This document shows positions 35,405 to 44,628 of a stretch of DNA of 64,000 bases, piece by piece (position 1 is the stretch's first letter; every line of letters starts with the position of its first letter). Under the pieces are notes generated by a model. That model did no database searches. It was not told the DNA's origin and was given only the letters and a program-made list of their open reading frames with translations. The position numbers and the translations under genes are program-made. The stretch is from Bacillus mycoides (GTDB lineage: Bacteria > Bacillota > Bacilli > Bacillales > Bacillaceae_G). Location: NCBI RefSeq assembly GCF_018742245.1, contig NZ_CP036132.1, positions 925,001 to 989,000 on the forward strand. Direction: 5' to 3'.

Positions 35405-35527
35405 ATGATCGAAAAGATTCTAACTGGAAAAGTTAACTTTAAAATGATTCAAGACCGTTTTGACAATGGTTTGCGATTAACGCATTCTAGGGAACACGTT
35501 ATCAAAAGTGAAAAATTGTACGTCTAG
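35405..35527 (+). CDS. Short frame of uncertain status after dedA
   Basis: AAGGTG precedes an ATG opening a 40-residue frame (IEKILTGKVNFKMIQDRFDN and following). Coding-like bases continue past the TAG (YVGDKVLFCTENPCY), so it may be a truncated gene. No family is recognised. Confidence 0.3.
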   Translation: MIEKILTGKVNFKMIQDRFDNGLRLTHSREHVIKSEKLYV

Positions 35528-35712
35528 ACACCATTTAACTGATTACCTGTACGTTGGGGATAAAGTGTTATTTTGTACAGAAAATCCGTGTTATTGAATA
35601 GATATATAAAATAAAAATCCGACTTTTATATGGAAGAGAGCATATGGCGTTGGATAGTAGCAGACGTAATTGATGATACGTAAATACAACGAGAAAGATA
35701 AAGGGGTACGGC

Positions 35713-36084
35713 ATGATTCGTATGGCACTAAGATCATTTAACGTACAAATGTATTGCTTGCTAGGTGTGATGTTGTTGGGATGGTTTATGACACCTTTCC
35801 CATTCCATTTTGTAGGGATAAGCATTGGCCTTTTGGTGAGTATGTACTGCGTCTGGATTTTAGGAAGGCGTATTGAAAAGTTCGGAAATAGCATTGTAAA
35901 AAAAGAAAAAGCACCGATGCTTGGAATGATGAATCGATTTGCAGCCGCGATACTCGGTGCGATTATTATGTATGAAATTGAACACCACGATTTCATGTGG
36001 ACATTTGCTGCTGGAATTATGGGTGGGTATTTCTTGATTATTATTAATTTAGGATATTACAGCATGAGAGATGCGAAGAAATAA
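35713..36084 (+). CDS. ATP synthase subunit I-like membrane protein
   Basis: The 123-residue protein has four helices (about residues 11-27, 33-50, 72-87, 95-115) with a basic loop (GRRIEKFGNSIVKKEKAP). Layout and length match AtpI-like proteins, which help assemble the c-ring. It is not in an atp operon, so it is a paralogue or a relative of unknown role. Confidence 0.55.
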   Translation: MIRMALRSFNVQMYCLLGVMLLGWFMTPFPFHFVGISIGLLVSMYCVWILGRRIEKFGNSIVKKEKAPMLGMMNRFAAAILGAIIMYEIEHHDFMWTFAAGIMGGYFLIIINLGYYSMRDAKK

Positions 36085-36456
36085 AGTGCTGTGTAAATAA
36101 CTAATTTGGATAACTTGAATGTATAAACCTAAAAACTTTCCTTTATAGAGAGCTTTTTATTACAAAGAAAAGACACCCATATAAGAGTGTCTTTTCCAAT
36201 AGTTTTTTAGCAGAAGCAAGAAGCTCCAACAATGATCAATAAAATAAACAATACAACTAATAAAGCAAAGCCGCCGCCACAACTACTACAACTACCACCA
36301 AATCCCATAATAGCTCCTCCTTTAATAAGAGGGGAAAACAAGGGTACACTCATGTATTTTAACGGATTCAAATTACTTTATGTTTTTTACGCAATAATTG
36401 AGCAGGTCCTTTTGAAAATAAAGAAAAGACACCCTAAGGTGCCTTTCTCCGACTTG
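36081..36456. repeat. YjcZ cassette duplication, copy A
   Basis: About 375 bases, from the end of the AtpI-like gene through a YjcZ gene and its promoter side, recur at 41845-42230 with few differences (both contain GTAAATAACTAATTTGGAT and GAGCAGGTCCTTTTGAAAAT). Confidence 0.85.
36207..36308 (-). CDS. YjcZ-family small sporulation membrane protein, copy 2
   Basis: A 33-residue protein with head MGFGGSCSSCGGG, the helix [16 protein letters not shown] and tail CFC. It is identical in predicted sequence to the copy at 63769. GGAGGAG precedes the start and a terminator (AAAAGACACCC... GAGTGTCTTTT, 36169-36196) follows. CATAAAGTAA upstream on the minus strand resembles a sigma-E/K -10 element, which is inference. 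Confidence 0.85.
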   Translation of the reverse strand: MGFGGSCSSCGGGFALLVVLFILLIIVGASCFC

Positions 36457-36487
36457 AACCATCTTAATTTTAATAATATTGGACTCC
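36419..36487. repeat. 70-bp inverted repeat partner of 61357-61429
   Basis: AGACACCCTAAGGTGCCTT, then CTCCGACTTGAACCATCTTA and the end TGGACTCCC occur here and, reverse-complemented, at 61357-61429 with one substitution and a four-base indel. Confidence 0.85.
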
Positions 36488-36558
36488 CGTCCGAATATTA
36501 TTTTACCATGTTAAGTTGTTTTTGGAAATATGCCATATCGATAATTACAATCATATCA

Positions 36559-36660
36559 TTAATAAGAACCCCATAAATGATAAACCATTCCACTAACAAA
36601 AAACACTAATCCTAAAAACAAAACAATTAAAGCAAGTACTCCATTTTGATTATGTTCCAT
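36559..36660 (-). CDS. 33-residue membrane peptide
   Basis: AAAAGGAGC lies nine bases before an ATG that opens a 33-residue frame with one helix (VLALIVLFLGLVFFVSGMVY) between a polar head EHNQNG and a HLWGSY tail. A hairpin (AATATTGGAC/GTCCGAATATT) lies downstream. It resembles small sporulation or stress peptides; function unknown. Confidence 0.55.
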   Translation of the reverse strand: MEHNQNGVLALIVLFLGLVFFVSGMVYHLWGSY

Positions 36661-36696
36661 AAAACTAGCTCCTTTTAGATTTATTTTTATATACAA

Positions 36697-36731
36697 AAAA
36701 GCCTTTAGTCGTAATTATGGCTAAAGGCTTT
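36697..36731. terminator. Terminator after the MFS gene at 36813
   Basis: AAAGCCTTTAG pairs with CTAAAGGCTTT around TCGTAATTATGG. Confidence 0.75.
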
Positions 36732-36812
36732 GAGCATTATACTTGTCACTTTATAAAATCTTATGAGAAGAATTTATAATGTTTTTTTATCAAATTTGAA
36801 ACTGAAAATGTA

Positions 36813-37988
36813 CTAGCTTGATAATGAAGCCTGGCTATTAGAATTGAAAAATTTTAGTTTTACTATAATTAATAGAAATGAGAGTAGTGTGAATATAAAT
36901 CCACTCCAAATAAGCTGGTGAATACCTAGGTTTGAAATGAACCAGCCGCCAATAGTTGTTCCTAGAGTAATTCCGAGATTTGAGAACGAAACGAATAGAC
37001 TATTACCAAATTCAGGTGCTTCTTTTGCTTCGCTTATTAACCATGTTTGACCAACAATTAATCCACCAGCATGTACGATTCCCCAAATAAATACGATAAA
37101 AATCATTGGAACAAGGTAGGAACCTAAATAATAAACCAATATGTAAACAACAGAATATAGAATAGGGAATGATATTATAGTGTTTATTATGCTTTTTTGT
37201 AGGAGACTACCAAATAAATGATTACCTAAAATCATAACTATACCAAATATGAATAGCATGATACTGATGAGAGATCCATTCATGGAAGTTACTTTTGCAA
37301 GGTACTCAGCGAAGTAGCTGTATACGGAAAACATGGCTGCAAAAAGGAATGTGACGGTTAAAATATTTAACCATAATCCAGGTTTGCCGAGTATACGAAT
37401 TTGTTTACCGAAAGACATTTTTTCTTTAACAGGCATAGAAGGAAGTAGGATTAGTATGCCAATGAATGCAAGAGTGTTAACGAACGCTCCGAATAAGAAA
37501 GCAATTTCGAGTGAAAATTGGTCTGCAAGGTAAGAGGTTAGTGGTACACCTAAAGCAAAGCCAACAGTAATTCCCATGAAAACTTTTGTAACTGCTTGAC
37601 CGCTCTTTTCTGGAGGGACAAGTTTAGCAGCTGTTACAAGAGCGATTGAAAAGAAGAGTGGATGAAGCGCTGCTGGTAAAATACGAAAAATAAGCATGAT
37701 TTCAAATTGTGTTGTATAAGCGTAGATTATATTTGAAATAACAAATATGAAAATTGCTGTTAATAAAATTATTTTGCGATTAATACTAGAGACGAGCAGA
37801 ATTAAAAACGGACCAGAAATAGCAACAACTAGTGCAAATATACTTACTAAAAATCCAGCTTGTGTAGTTGAAATTCCGAATTTTTGAGTGATTTGTGGTA
37901 ATACGCCGACAATACCCATCTCGGTAGTAATAATTCCGAACACACCTATTGCGAGTGTCAGAATAAGTAAAGGATTTACTTTTTTCAT
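36813..37988 (-). CDS. MFS transporter (AraJ/YdhP type, 12 helices)
   Basis: The 391-residue protein has 12 helices and begins LLILTLAIGVFGIITTEMGI, the opening of the DHA1 AraJ/PbuE group, with loop NRKIILL after helix 2 and GITVGFALGVPLTSYLAD in helix 5. It probably exports sugars, purines or drugs. GGAGAA precedes the ATG. The arsR-type gene upstream is on the same strand but separated by a terminator. Confidence 0.88.
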   Translation of the reverse strand: MKKVNPLLILTLAIGVFGIITTEMGIVGVLPQITQKFGISTTQAGFLVSIFALVVAISGPFLILLVSSINRKIILLTAIFIFVISNIIYAYTTQFEIMLIFRILPAALHPLFFSIALVTAAKLVPPEKSGQAVTKVFMGITVGFALGVPLTSYLADQFSLEIAFLFGAFVNTLAFIGILILLPSMPVKEKMSFGKQIRILGKPGLWLNILTVTFLFAAMFSVYSYFAEYLAKVTSMNGSLISIMLFIFGIVMILGNHLFGSLLQKSIINTIISFPILYSVVYILVYYLGSYLVPMIFIVFIWGIVHAGGLIVGQTWLISEAKEAPEFGNSLFVSFSNLGITLGTTIGGWFISNLGIHQLIWSGFIFTLLSFLLIIVKLKFFNSNSQASLSS

Positions 37989-38230
37989 TTATAAAATTCT
38001 CCATTCATATCAGTATTTTGAAAGTAAATTCATTAACAAAGAAGCATTATTACAAGCATGATTGGATGCCAATATTATCAGGACTATGTAATCTGAAATA
38101 CAATAACAGATATCTAAATAACTAGATATGATATGTTAAAAAATTTTCTCCTTTCCATGTTTCTTGCTTTTATAGGTAGTGCAATTTTATAAAAAAGTAA
38201 TTGGATACCTGTAAAAAAGCAGAATGTGTG

Positions 38231-38271
38231 AAAGCTAATAATCAATTGATATGCAGATTGATTATTAGCTT
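38231..38271. terminator. Terminator after the ArsR gene
   Basis: AAAGCTAATAATCAAT pairs with ATTGATTATTAGCTTT around TGATATGCAG. Confidence 0.8.
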
Positions 38272-38276
38272 TCATT

Positions 38277-38588
38277 TTATAATTCGTTTTGGACGTATTC
38301 AGAAAACTCTCGTATTGTTTTTTCATTTCGGCGATAGTATGTCCATTTTCCAATTCGGTCAGATTCTAGTAGTCCTGCCTTTTTCATAGTTAATAAATAA
38401 CTAGAAATAACCGATTGAGCTAAGCCAGTTTTAAGCTGGATATCTCCTACACAGACTCCAACTTGAAAGTTAAGGTCTTGCTCTAGATAAGGTTTTTCAT
38501 CGAAATGGTTTTCTGGATTTTTCAACCATGATAAAATTTGACATCTTGTTTCATTTGACAATGCTTTATAAATTAATAAAGGTTCCAT
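38277..38588 (-). CDS. ArsR-family helix-turn-helix regulator
   Basis: The 103-residue winged helix has YKALSNETRCQILSWLKNP at the start and the recognition helix LAQSVISSYLLTMKKAGLLE. No CxC metal site is present in helix 3, so it is not a classical metal sensor. It precedes an MFS gene on the same strand and may regulate it. Confidence 0.85.
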   Translation of the reverse strand: MEPLLIYKALSNETRCQILSWLKNPENHFDEKPYLEQDLNFQVGVCVGDIQLKTGLAQSVISSYLLTMKKAGLLESDRIGKWTYYRRNEKTIREFSEYVQNEL

Positions 38589-38736
38589 AAGGATATTATA
38601 TCTACTTTTATAGATTTGTAAATGGGATTTGGTGATTTTGAGGGAAGAAGGTATATGTGATCCCCTTAAATAGTAAGGAGGTGCTCTGGATCTATACCCT
38701 TTGTAAAGGACATTCTAAAAAAGTTAGGTAACCTCA

Positions 38737-38776
38737 AGAAGATGATTTCTGTATGCAAACAGGAGTCATCTTCTTT
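38737..38776. terminator. Stray hairpin
   Basis: GAAGATGA pairs with TCATCTTC around an 18-base loop; no gene ends nearby, so it probably belonged to a lost gene. The bases 38589-38736 hold no gene. Confidence 0.4.
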
Positions 38777-38818
38777 AAATTCCATTGATAGCAAGAATGA
38801 TTATAGTACGTCATATAT

Positions 38819-38856
38819 GGGGTAGAGTCAGGAAAATGCGCATTTACAACGATAAG
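38819..38856. mobile_element. Tn3-family terminal repeat remnant (1)
   Basis: GGGGTAGAGTCAGGAAAATG followed by CGCATTTACAACGATAAG is nearly the 38-bp end of Tn1546-like Tn3-family elements (recalled as GGGGTAGCGTCAGG...). A res-like TTATGAGACA follows at about 38874. No transposase gene is present. Confidence 0.6.
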
Positions 38857-39198
38857 CATTTTGATACAAGTCTTATGAGACATTATGAAGTCTAATTTAA
38901 AGGTGATTTGATTATGTACCAATAGGCTTTACTCTATTGAGATTGTGAAGTTTCCTACTTAAACTAACGGGGCAGGTTAGTTTGATAAGGTGATATTTGG
39001 ATTAAGATAGATATAATTAGAAAAATTAATAACAAGGGGTGATTTTTTGGAGGGAAATATTGGGGATGTAGATTTTTTTAAACAAGTAGTAAAAAGACTT
39101 TGCAACTAATAAAATAATAAGGTTTACTTCAGTAAAATAAGGTATAGTATATTTGTTGAATAGATTCTCTTTAAAGATAAGAAAAGTAGGTGAACAAA

Positions 39199-39348
39199 GT
39201 GGGAAAATATCAATTGGATTACAAAGGTCAGGCAGCTGTGGCAAAGTTTCATGAAAAACAGACGCCTGCCAAATTTGATAAAAAGCAGCAACTTGAAAAA
39301 TTGCGTGCGGAGTATTTGAAAAAGAAGCAAAAACAAACAGATAAATAA
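39199..39348 (+). CDS. 49-residue basic helical protein
   Basis: A GTG at 39199 with AGTAGGTG upstream opens a frame rich in Lys and Gln (GKYQLDYKGQAAVAKFHEKQ, then LEKLRAEYLKKKQKQTDK). It is predicted to be mostly helical and soluble. The codon pattern is coding-like; function unknown. Confidence 0.55.
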   Translation: MGKYQLDYKGQAAVAKFHEKQTPAKFDKKQQLEKLRAEYLKKKQKQTDK

Positions 39349-39458
39349 TATGTTACGTTTTTCCCGATTTTCTGTATATGGTGCAAACACAAGAAAATAG
39401 GTAAGTTATTCATCGTTCAAATATATACAGGCTATTTTTTCAAACCTCTTACTTATGC

Positions 39459-39478
39459 AACTAACGCATGCGTTAGTT
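39459..39478. repeat. Perfect 20-bp palindrome
   Basis: AACTAACGCATGCGTTAGTT is fully self-complementary. It lies in an intergenic region and could be an operator or a relic of a mobile element. Confidence 0.6.
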
Positions 39479-39544
39479 CATTAAGAATAACTAAAGAAGT
39501 CGATTCCTTGAGATGGAAATCGGCTTTTTTAATAAGTGACATTT

Positions 39545-39581
39545 CCTTAGCGTCAGGAAAATGCGGATTTACAACGTTAAG
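39545..39581. mobile_element. Tn3-family terminal repeat remnant (2)
   Basis: TAGCGTCAGGAAAATGCGGA then TTTACAACGTTAAG matches the same Tn3-family end as 38819-38856 in the same orientation, with the outermost bases lost. Confidence 0.6.
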
Positions 39582-39595
39582 GAGTTTACAATATT

Positions 39596-39636
39596 AAAAA
39601 GTCCAATTTCTCGGTATTAAGAAATTGGACTTTTTT
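39596..39636. terminator. Strong stray terminator
   Basis: AAAAAGTCCAATTTCT pairs with AGAAATTGGACTTTTTT around CGGTATTA. No gene ends directly before it. Confidence 0.7.
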
Positions 39637-39812
39637 CGTTACTTCGGAAAGGCGCCCTTTTATTGAATAAGAATTTTCTTTAAATCGCAGCGTGAATACT
39701 GTGTTATATGACGTACCCGATTTCTTCGAGTTACTTTACACTGCTTTTCTGTTTCAATTTTCACTTCAGTAATGTATATTTCATTAAAGGCTTTTTATAA
39801 AACATCACTTAC

Positions 39813-40268
39813 TTATTTGTTACCGAGTTGTTCCGCCAAACCGATTAGAAGTCCTTCGGTTCCACGAATGTAGCAGAGACGATACGAGTCCTCGTACTGA
39901 ACAACTTCGCCAACGAGCTGAGCACCATACTTAGTAATAAGTCTGGATACCATTTCGTCAATGTCTTCAACGGTGAACATGACGCGTAGATAACCGAGGG
40001 CGTTTACAGGAGCAGTCCGGTGATCTGCTATAGTAGGTGGGGTGAGAAATCGCGAAAGTTCAATTCGGCTATGGCCATCTGGGGTAACCATCACAGCAAT
40101 CTCTACGCACTGAGAACCGAGTCCCGTTACATGGCCAGCCCATTCACCTTCGACAGTGGCTCGTCCTTCGAGGTTCAAGCCAATCTCCTCGAAGAAAGAG
40201 ATTGTGTCATCAAGGGATTCTACAACGATGCCGACATTGTCCATTCTTAGTAATTTGTTTTTTGCCAT
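39813..40268 (-). CDS. VOC (glyoxalase/dioxygenase fold) protein
   Basis: The 151-residue protein has two beta-alpha-beta-beta-beta units: MDNVGIVVESLDDTISFFEE at the start and LGYLRVMFTVEDIDEMVSRL later, with E-x-A and H-rich segments between. VOC proteins bind metals and isomerise or detoxify small molecules, including antibiotics. The substrate is unknown. AAGGAGATA precedes the ATG. Confidence 0.85.
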   Translation of the reverse strand: MAKNKLLRMDNVGIVVESLDDTISFFEEIGLNLEGRATVEGEWAGHVTGLGSQCVEIAVMVTPDGHSRIELSRFLTPPTIADHRTAPVNALGYLRVMFTVEDIDEMVSRLITKYGAQLVGEVVQYEDSYRLCYIRGTEGLLIGLAEQLGNK

Positions 40269-40638
40269 AGTTTTATCTCCTTAAGTGTAAAAATTTATTA
40301 TCTGATCATCTTCATAATTATTCTGTTACAAATTCCTTCCAAACAAAAAACACTTTGTCACAATTCATGATAACAAAGAAAAGTCACAGTATAGGAAAAT
40401 GTGAAATTGGGTTTTCGGGTATGTCATATAGCATCTTGTTAACGAACAACACTTCGTAAACCCTCTACTATTGGAATATTCGCGAACCTTATTTCGTGAA
40501 TGCCATCATGTTCAAATAGTTTCAAAATTTGATACCGTAGTTGCTATACGATAAAACAACTTCGACTTCCCCACAAAATATTCCTGCCCTGTACTCCATT
40601 AAATGGTCCTTTAAGGAATAAGGAATGATTATTTGTTC

Positions 40639-40722
40639 CCTTCCGATTTCGTTCAATTGCTGAAATTGCCTTGAAGGATTTTGACTAGTCGAACTGACAC
40701 GAATATAACCGATTTTCCGCAA
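40639..40722 (-). pseudogene. N-terminal remnant of a Tn3-family serine resolvase
   Basis: The first 28 codons read RKIGYIRVSSTSQNPSRQFQ then QLNEIG, the start of Tn3-family resolvases with the catalytic serine in RVS. Beyond that point the frame to 40522 has no resolvase sequence. TTATGAGACA res-like repeats lie just upstream at 40749-40758. Confidence 0.8.
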
Positions 40723-40917
40723 AATATCACCTCGTTTTGAGACAAATCTTATGAGACACTCATAACTATGATTTTATATATGCTTCATCGGTTAAAGTAC
40801 TACGAGGCTGTTTTTTATGTAGTTTGCTCACTTGTAGGTGTGATGTTAATTTATTATCCAGCTGTATTTGGAAGACCTATAATCTTCCAATGAGGTGATT
40901 AAGATACTGTCAGATAA

Positions 40918-41034
40918 TATAAATATAGCAAATTAGTTCATAAAACAACTGGAAAAGGTTATAATGGTGCATTTAATGTATGGCATTTCCGTAAAGATAC
41001 AGGGCATCATTATGTGTTGTGCAAAAGGGTATAA
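40918..41034 (+). pseudogene. Fragment resembling a toxin C-terminal tail
   Basis: The frame encodes KLVHKTTGKGYNGAFNVWHF then RKDTGHHYVLCKRV and TAA. It has no start. The G-x-x-x-N-V-W-x-x-R and closing H-H-Y pattern recalls C-terminal toxin domains, and a compact gene follows 52 bases later. Confidence 0.35.
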
Positions 41035-41086
41035 AGTTCAATATGGGGCGTGCTTCTAAAAGCTATTAAGATAGGTAGGTGTAAAT

Positions 41087-41722
41087 GTGTTACGTGTTCA
41101 ATTATCTCAATACTTACTAAAAGAGTCTCAATCTGCTCTTCATACAGATGGAAAACGAGTGTATATGTTAAATGATGAAGGGTTATCACCTTATCCTATC
41201 TATTTAAATTATCCTATTATGATGGGTGTGGGAACGAATTGGAATCAGCATAAAGGATTTGAAGAAATCATTAAAGGATTTATAGGCGTAATTAACAAAG
41301 TTCCTATGTATATGTTATTTGAAACTTATTTGTGTAGGGACTTTATTGAAGGGTTTTTAGAAGAGAATAAATTCCCGTTTGAGCTGGTTTTTACTAATAA
41401 GAAAAGGGATACGAACTTTTTTAACGTGTTAATTACTAATAGTGATGATATAACTACACTTATGAAGTATTTCTTCCAATCAGCACAAGATTCCCTCTAT
41501 ACGGTATTAAGTTATTCAGCGGACTGTAAGATTATTAGCAATAATACTGGGGAGATTGGATTAAAGGCTGACAGTTTCTATCCAAGCTTTTCATTTATGT
41601 ATGATGCGCAAGAATTATTTGTTATTGGTGGGGAAGAAAAGTGGTCAGATATCCATTATATAAAAAGATTTTTCCATCTTGAGCAGATTACAGATGAGCT
41701 AACCATTGATTTAAGAAAATGA
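41087..41722 (+). CDS. 211-residue protein of unknown function
   Basis: A GTG with AGGTAGGTG upstream starts this soluble protein. It has no signal, membrane segment or recognised motif; a Tyr/Phe-rich central part (KVPMYMLFETYLCRDFIEGF) and mixed alpha/beta predicted content are all that can be said. Its place behind a toxin-tail-like fragment makes an immunity role possible. Confidence 0.6.
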   Translation: MLRVQLSQYLLKESQSALHTDGKRVYMLNDEGLSPYPIYLNYPIMMGVGTNWNQHKGFEEIIKGFIGVINKVPMYMLFETYLCRDFIEGFLEENKFPFELVFTNKKRDTNFFNVLITNSDDITTLMKYFFQSAQDSLYTVLSYSADCKIISNNTGEIGLKADSFYPSFSFMYDAQELFVIGGEEKWSDIHYIKRFFHLEQITDELTIDLRK

Positions 41723-41844
41723 ATTTAATGATGATGTGTGTTTTAATTATATAAGTCTTGGATCTAAGGAATTAAAGTTAGTTGAGCAACTTTGTGTAGC
41801 GGAAGGATTATGTGTATGTCACACCACACTAAAGACCGAAAGTG

Positions 41845-42230
41845 ATAAAGTGTTGTGTAAATAACTAATTTGGATGACTTGAATGTATAAACCTAAAAAC
41901 TTTCCTTTATGGAGAGTTTTTTTATTACAAAGAAAAGACACCCATATAAGAGTGTCTTTTCCGATAGTTTTTTAGCAGAAGCAAGAAGCTCCAACAATGA
42001 TCAATAAAATAAACAATACAACTAATAAAGCAAATCCTCCAGAAAAACCGCAGCTTCCGCCGCAACTACCACCAAATCCCATAATAGTTCCTCCTTTAAT
42101 AAGAGGGGAAAACAAGGGTACACTCATGTATTTTAACGGATTCAAATTACTTTATGTTTTTTACGCAATAATGGAGCAGGTCCTTTTGAAAATAAAGAAA
42201 AGACATCCTAAGGTGCCTTCCTCCGACTGG
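41845..42230. repeat. YjcZ cassette duplication, copy B
   Basis: This stretch repeats 36081-36456 in the same orientation, including the terminator, the YjcZ gene and the bases upstream of it. Confidence 0.85.
41972..42082 (-). CDS. YjcZ-family small sporulation membrane protein, copy 3
   Basis: A 36-residue protein with head MGFGGSCGGSCGFSGG, the same helix as the other copies and tail CFC. The head differs from copy 2 while the flanks are nearly identical, so the head has diverged after or during duplication. GGAGGAA precedes the start. Confidence 0.85.
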   Translation of the reverse strand: MGFGGSCGGSCGFSGGFALLVVLFILLIIVGASCFC

Positions 42231-42285
42231 ATAACGACATTTCATGTATTGGATTGTGGGAACTGGTGGATAAATTGCAAATTTG

Positions 42286-43284
42286 TTACCAACTACTCAC
42301 TTCAACATCCGCCTTCAACCACTTCACCCAATCCAAATCTTCTACCTTAAGCAAACTGAGCGAAACACCCTTCATATCTAAAGAAGTGAGAAGGGTACCA
42401 ACCTTTACGAATTTAACTTGTAAGCCTTCCAGCTCACATAAACGGCGAATGTCGTTTGCGAAAATGTATTGTTCCATTAATGGTGTCGCACCTAGTCCAT
42501 TAATGAGGATGGCGAAGTTGTCGCCTTTTCTCCAGCGATAAATGCTTTTTAGTTTATTCATAAGTTCGATCGCTAATATTTCAGAAGAAGATAGTGCTTC
42601 TTTACGGTAACCTTTTTCCCCGTGGATACCAACGCCGTAAAACACTTCATCATCATTTAATGTGAATGAAGCTTTTCCTTGTACTGGATCATTTGCAGGG
42701 GAAAGGGCAACTCCTAATGTGTGTAAGTTTTGGATGACAGAACGGCCAAGTGCTGTTAGTTCTTCTAAAGAATGTCCTTCAAGAGCGGCCGCGCCTAATA
42801 TTTTTTGAACGAAAATGGTGCCCGCTACGCCGCGTCTTCTTTTATTAAAAGAAGCATCATCTTCAATTGAAACGTCGTCATTTACGATGATGTGGTCAAT
42901 TTGTCTTCCTTCTTCTTTGGCGATTTGTTCTGCAGCTAAAAAGTTTTCTACGTCATTTTTAAAGTTTTTAATGATGAATAAAATACTTTTATCTTTTGGT
43001 ATGAGGCGAGTTGCCGCTGCAATTTGTTCGACTGTAGGCGGAGTGAAGATACTGCCGTTTACTGCCGCTGTAAGCATTTCTTTTCCTACATAACCTATAT
43101 CAGCAGGTTCGTGTCCGCTACCACCGCCGCTTATAAGGACAACGTTTTGCTTCATTTTTTCGATATCTTTTACATAAATGATGTTATGTGTTTCGTCATA
43201 GTTTACTTTGTCGTTATGTTCAAAATAAAAGCCGTGCAGCATATCTTGAACAATATTTTCTACATCATTCATAATCTTTTTCAT
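42286..43284 (-). CDS. dhaQ: DhaK paralogue, probable DhaQ coactivator
   Basis: The start at 43284 is chosen because AAAGGGTGG lies eight bases upstream. The 332-residue protein has the DhaK fold signatures GGGSGHEPADIGYVGK, RRRGVAGTIFVQKI and GIHGEKGYRKE with the histidine that binds dihydroxyacetone covalently. No DhaL or DhaM gene follows; instead a DhaS-like TetR gene precedes it. In Lactococcus a DhaK paralogue, DhaQ, joins DhaS as coactivator when bound to dihydroxyacetone. By that layout this is DhaQ rather than a kinase subunit. Confidence 0.7.
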   Translation of the reverse strand: MKKIMNDVENIVQDMLHGFYFEHNDKVNYDETHNIIYVKDIEKMKQNVVLISGGGSGHEPADIGYVGKEMLTAAVNGSIFTPPTVEQIAAATRLIPKDKSILFIIKNFKNDVENFLAAEQIAKEEGRQIDHIIVNDDVSIEDDASFNKRRRGVAGTIFVQKILGAAALEGHSLEELTALGRSVIQNLHTLGVALSPANDPVQGKASFTLNDDEVFYGVGIHGEKGYRKEALSSSEILAIELMNKLKSIYRWRKGDNFAILINGLGATPLMEQYIFANDIRRLCELEGLQVKFVKVGTLLTSLDMKGVSLSLLKVEDLDWVKWLKADVEVSSW

Positions 43285-43303
43285 TGCTTTTGCCACCCTT
43301 TAA

Positions 43304-43870
43304 TTACTTTGCTGATTGCTCAAGTAAAAGTAGTAATTGATTGTTTATCATATTTTTCATGAGAGAAGACATAATGGATGGATCTACTTCACATTTACTT
43401 TCAATCCAATCTTTTATCGTTCCAACGAAGCCGTGACTATAAAAGGAGGCAATCGTATTTTTTGTTTCAATAGAAAGAGTTAATCTACAGCTCATAGATA
43501 GTTCATCAATAATCTTCATATATAAGTTTTTCGTATGCTCAAATAAATAGTGATTAAACGAGTTTTGCTCAATGACTTTAAATGCATTTCGGTAAAACTT
43601 TTGATTTTCATAAAAGTAATCAAATAATAAATCGAAAATATTTTCCCATGTTTCATAGTCGAGAAAGTCGATAATGTTTTCTTTCGTTTCTTCTCTATAA
43701 ATCCAGCTTAATAGTTCAAATTTATCTTTAAAATGATAATAAAAAGTTTGCCTACGCATTTGACAGTGTAACATAATATCGCTCACTGATATTTTATGAA
43801 ACGACTCTGTTTCCATTAAATGTTTCAATGAATTCGCGATTATCTTTTTAGAAATTATAGAAGAGGTCAT
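43304..43870 (-). CDS. dhaS: DhaS-like TetR-family activator
   Basis: The start at 43870 follows TAGGGATGATTAAG, giving 188 residues. The TetR helix-turn-helix reads KISVSDIMLHCQMRRQTFYY then HFKDKFELLSWIY, which is typical of DhaS. It lies 19 bases from the DhaK paralogue and 890 bases from the fused kinase on the other strand. It probably activates kinase expression. TCTAC and GTAGA half-sites lie upstream at 43953-43969. Confidence 0.75.
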   Translation of the reverse strand: MTSSIISKKIIANSLKHLMETESFHKISVSDIMLHCQMRRQTFYYHFKDKFELLSWIYREETKENIIDFLDYETWENIFDLLFDYFYENQKFYRNAFKVIEQNSFNHYLFEHTKNLYMKIIDELSMSCRLTLSIETKNTIASFYSHGFVGTIKDWIESKCEVDPSIMSSLMKNMINNQLLLLLEQSAK

Positions 43871-44027
43871 CTTAATCATCCCTAGAATGTTAGTAATATA
43901 AGGCTGTTTTCTCAAAGATTGTTGCTGTTAAAACTAAAAGGCAGATTTAATCTACAAAACGTGTAGAATACTTTGCTATAATCAATCCAGGATATATAAT
44001 TATGGTTAATCGAAAGGAGGGATAATA

Positions 44028-44201
44028 ATGAAACAAGTAGCTCTCCATCATTTGCACAAAGAGCATAATAAACGAATAGCAGAATTTCATAAAAACCACG
44101 AAATTGAAATTCAGCGTGGTGAAAATGGGAACGGTTTGTTAGCTAAATGGGAAAGATTTTTTTATAACAAGGTAATTTCCCCTCTAAAGAATGTGAAATA
44201 A
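44028..44201 (+). CDS. 57-residue protein of unknown function
   Basis: GAAAGGAGGG lies before an ATG opening a frame rich in His and Lys (KQVALHHLHKEHNKRIAEFH, then ENGNGLLAKWERFFYNKV). It has no signal peptide. The strong ribosome site and divergent position from dhaS support a real gene. Confidence 0.6.
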   Translation: MKQVALHHLHKEHNKRIAEFHKNHEIEIQRGENGNGLLAKWERFFYNKVISPLKNVK

Positions 44202-44354
44202 TACCTACCTATTAAATGAATTGTCATCCGTGTACAGTTCATTTTTGTATCGCGTTTTAAGTCAAATACGCATTAATCTTTTGTTCTTATTCAACTAAAC
44301 TGCTCCGTTAGTTACATAACAATAAACCACTGAATCTACCTAAAAAGCATCTGA

Positions 44355-44525
44355 TTAATGATGCTTTTTATCTTTTCTTAATGCTTCAACTGTGAAATAG
44401 TTAGATTTTTGACAAGCTGAAATAAGCATTTGCTCTACTCGATTTTCAAATGCTAAGTTTTTATGTAACTCAAGCCAACGATACCAGTAGAGGTAACTAT
44501 CCAAATAATACGTATCTCCACATTA
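44355..44525 (-). pseudogene. Small frameshifted gene
   Basis: AGGAGGCG is followed by an ATG (ATG TGG AGA) that stops after eight codons, while the frame one base over encodes GDTYYLDSYLYWYRWLELHK then NLAFENRVEQMLISACQKS and ends KDKKHH. A one- or two-base loss at the start explains this. Family unknown. Confidence 0.45.
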
Positions 44526-44628
44526 TTGAACGCCTCCTGAAAATGCATTATATTCAACCATAATCAGTATTTTCAAGAGAGCAACAATCTATACGAAAAT
44601 AGCCTAATATAAAAATCCTATCCATAAA

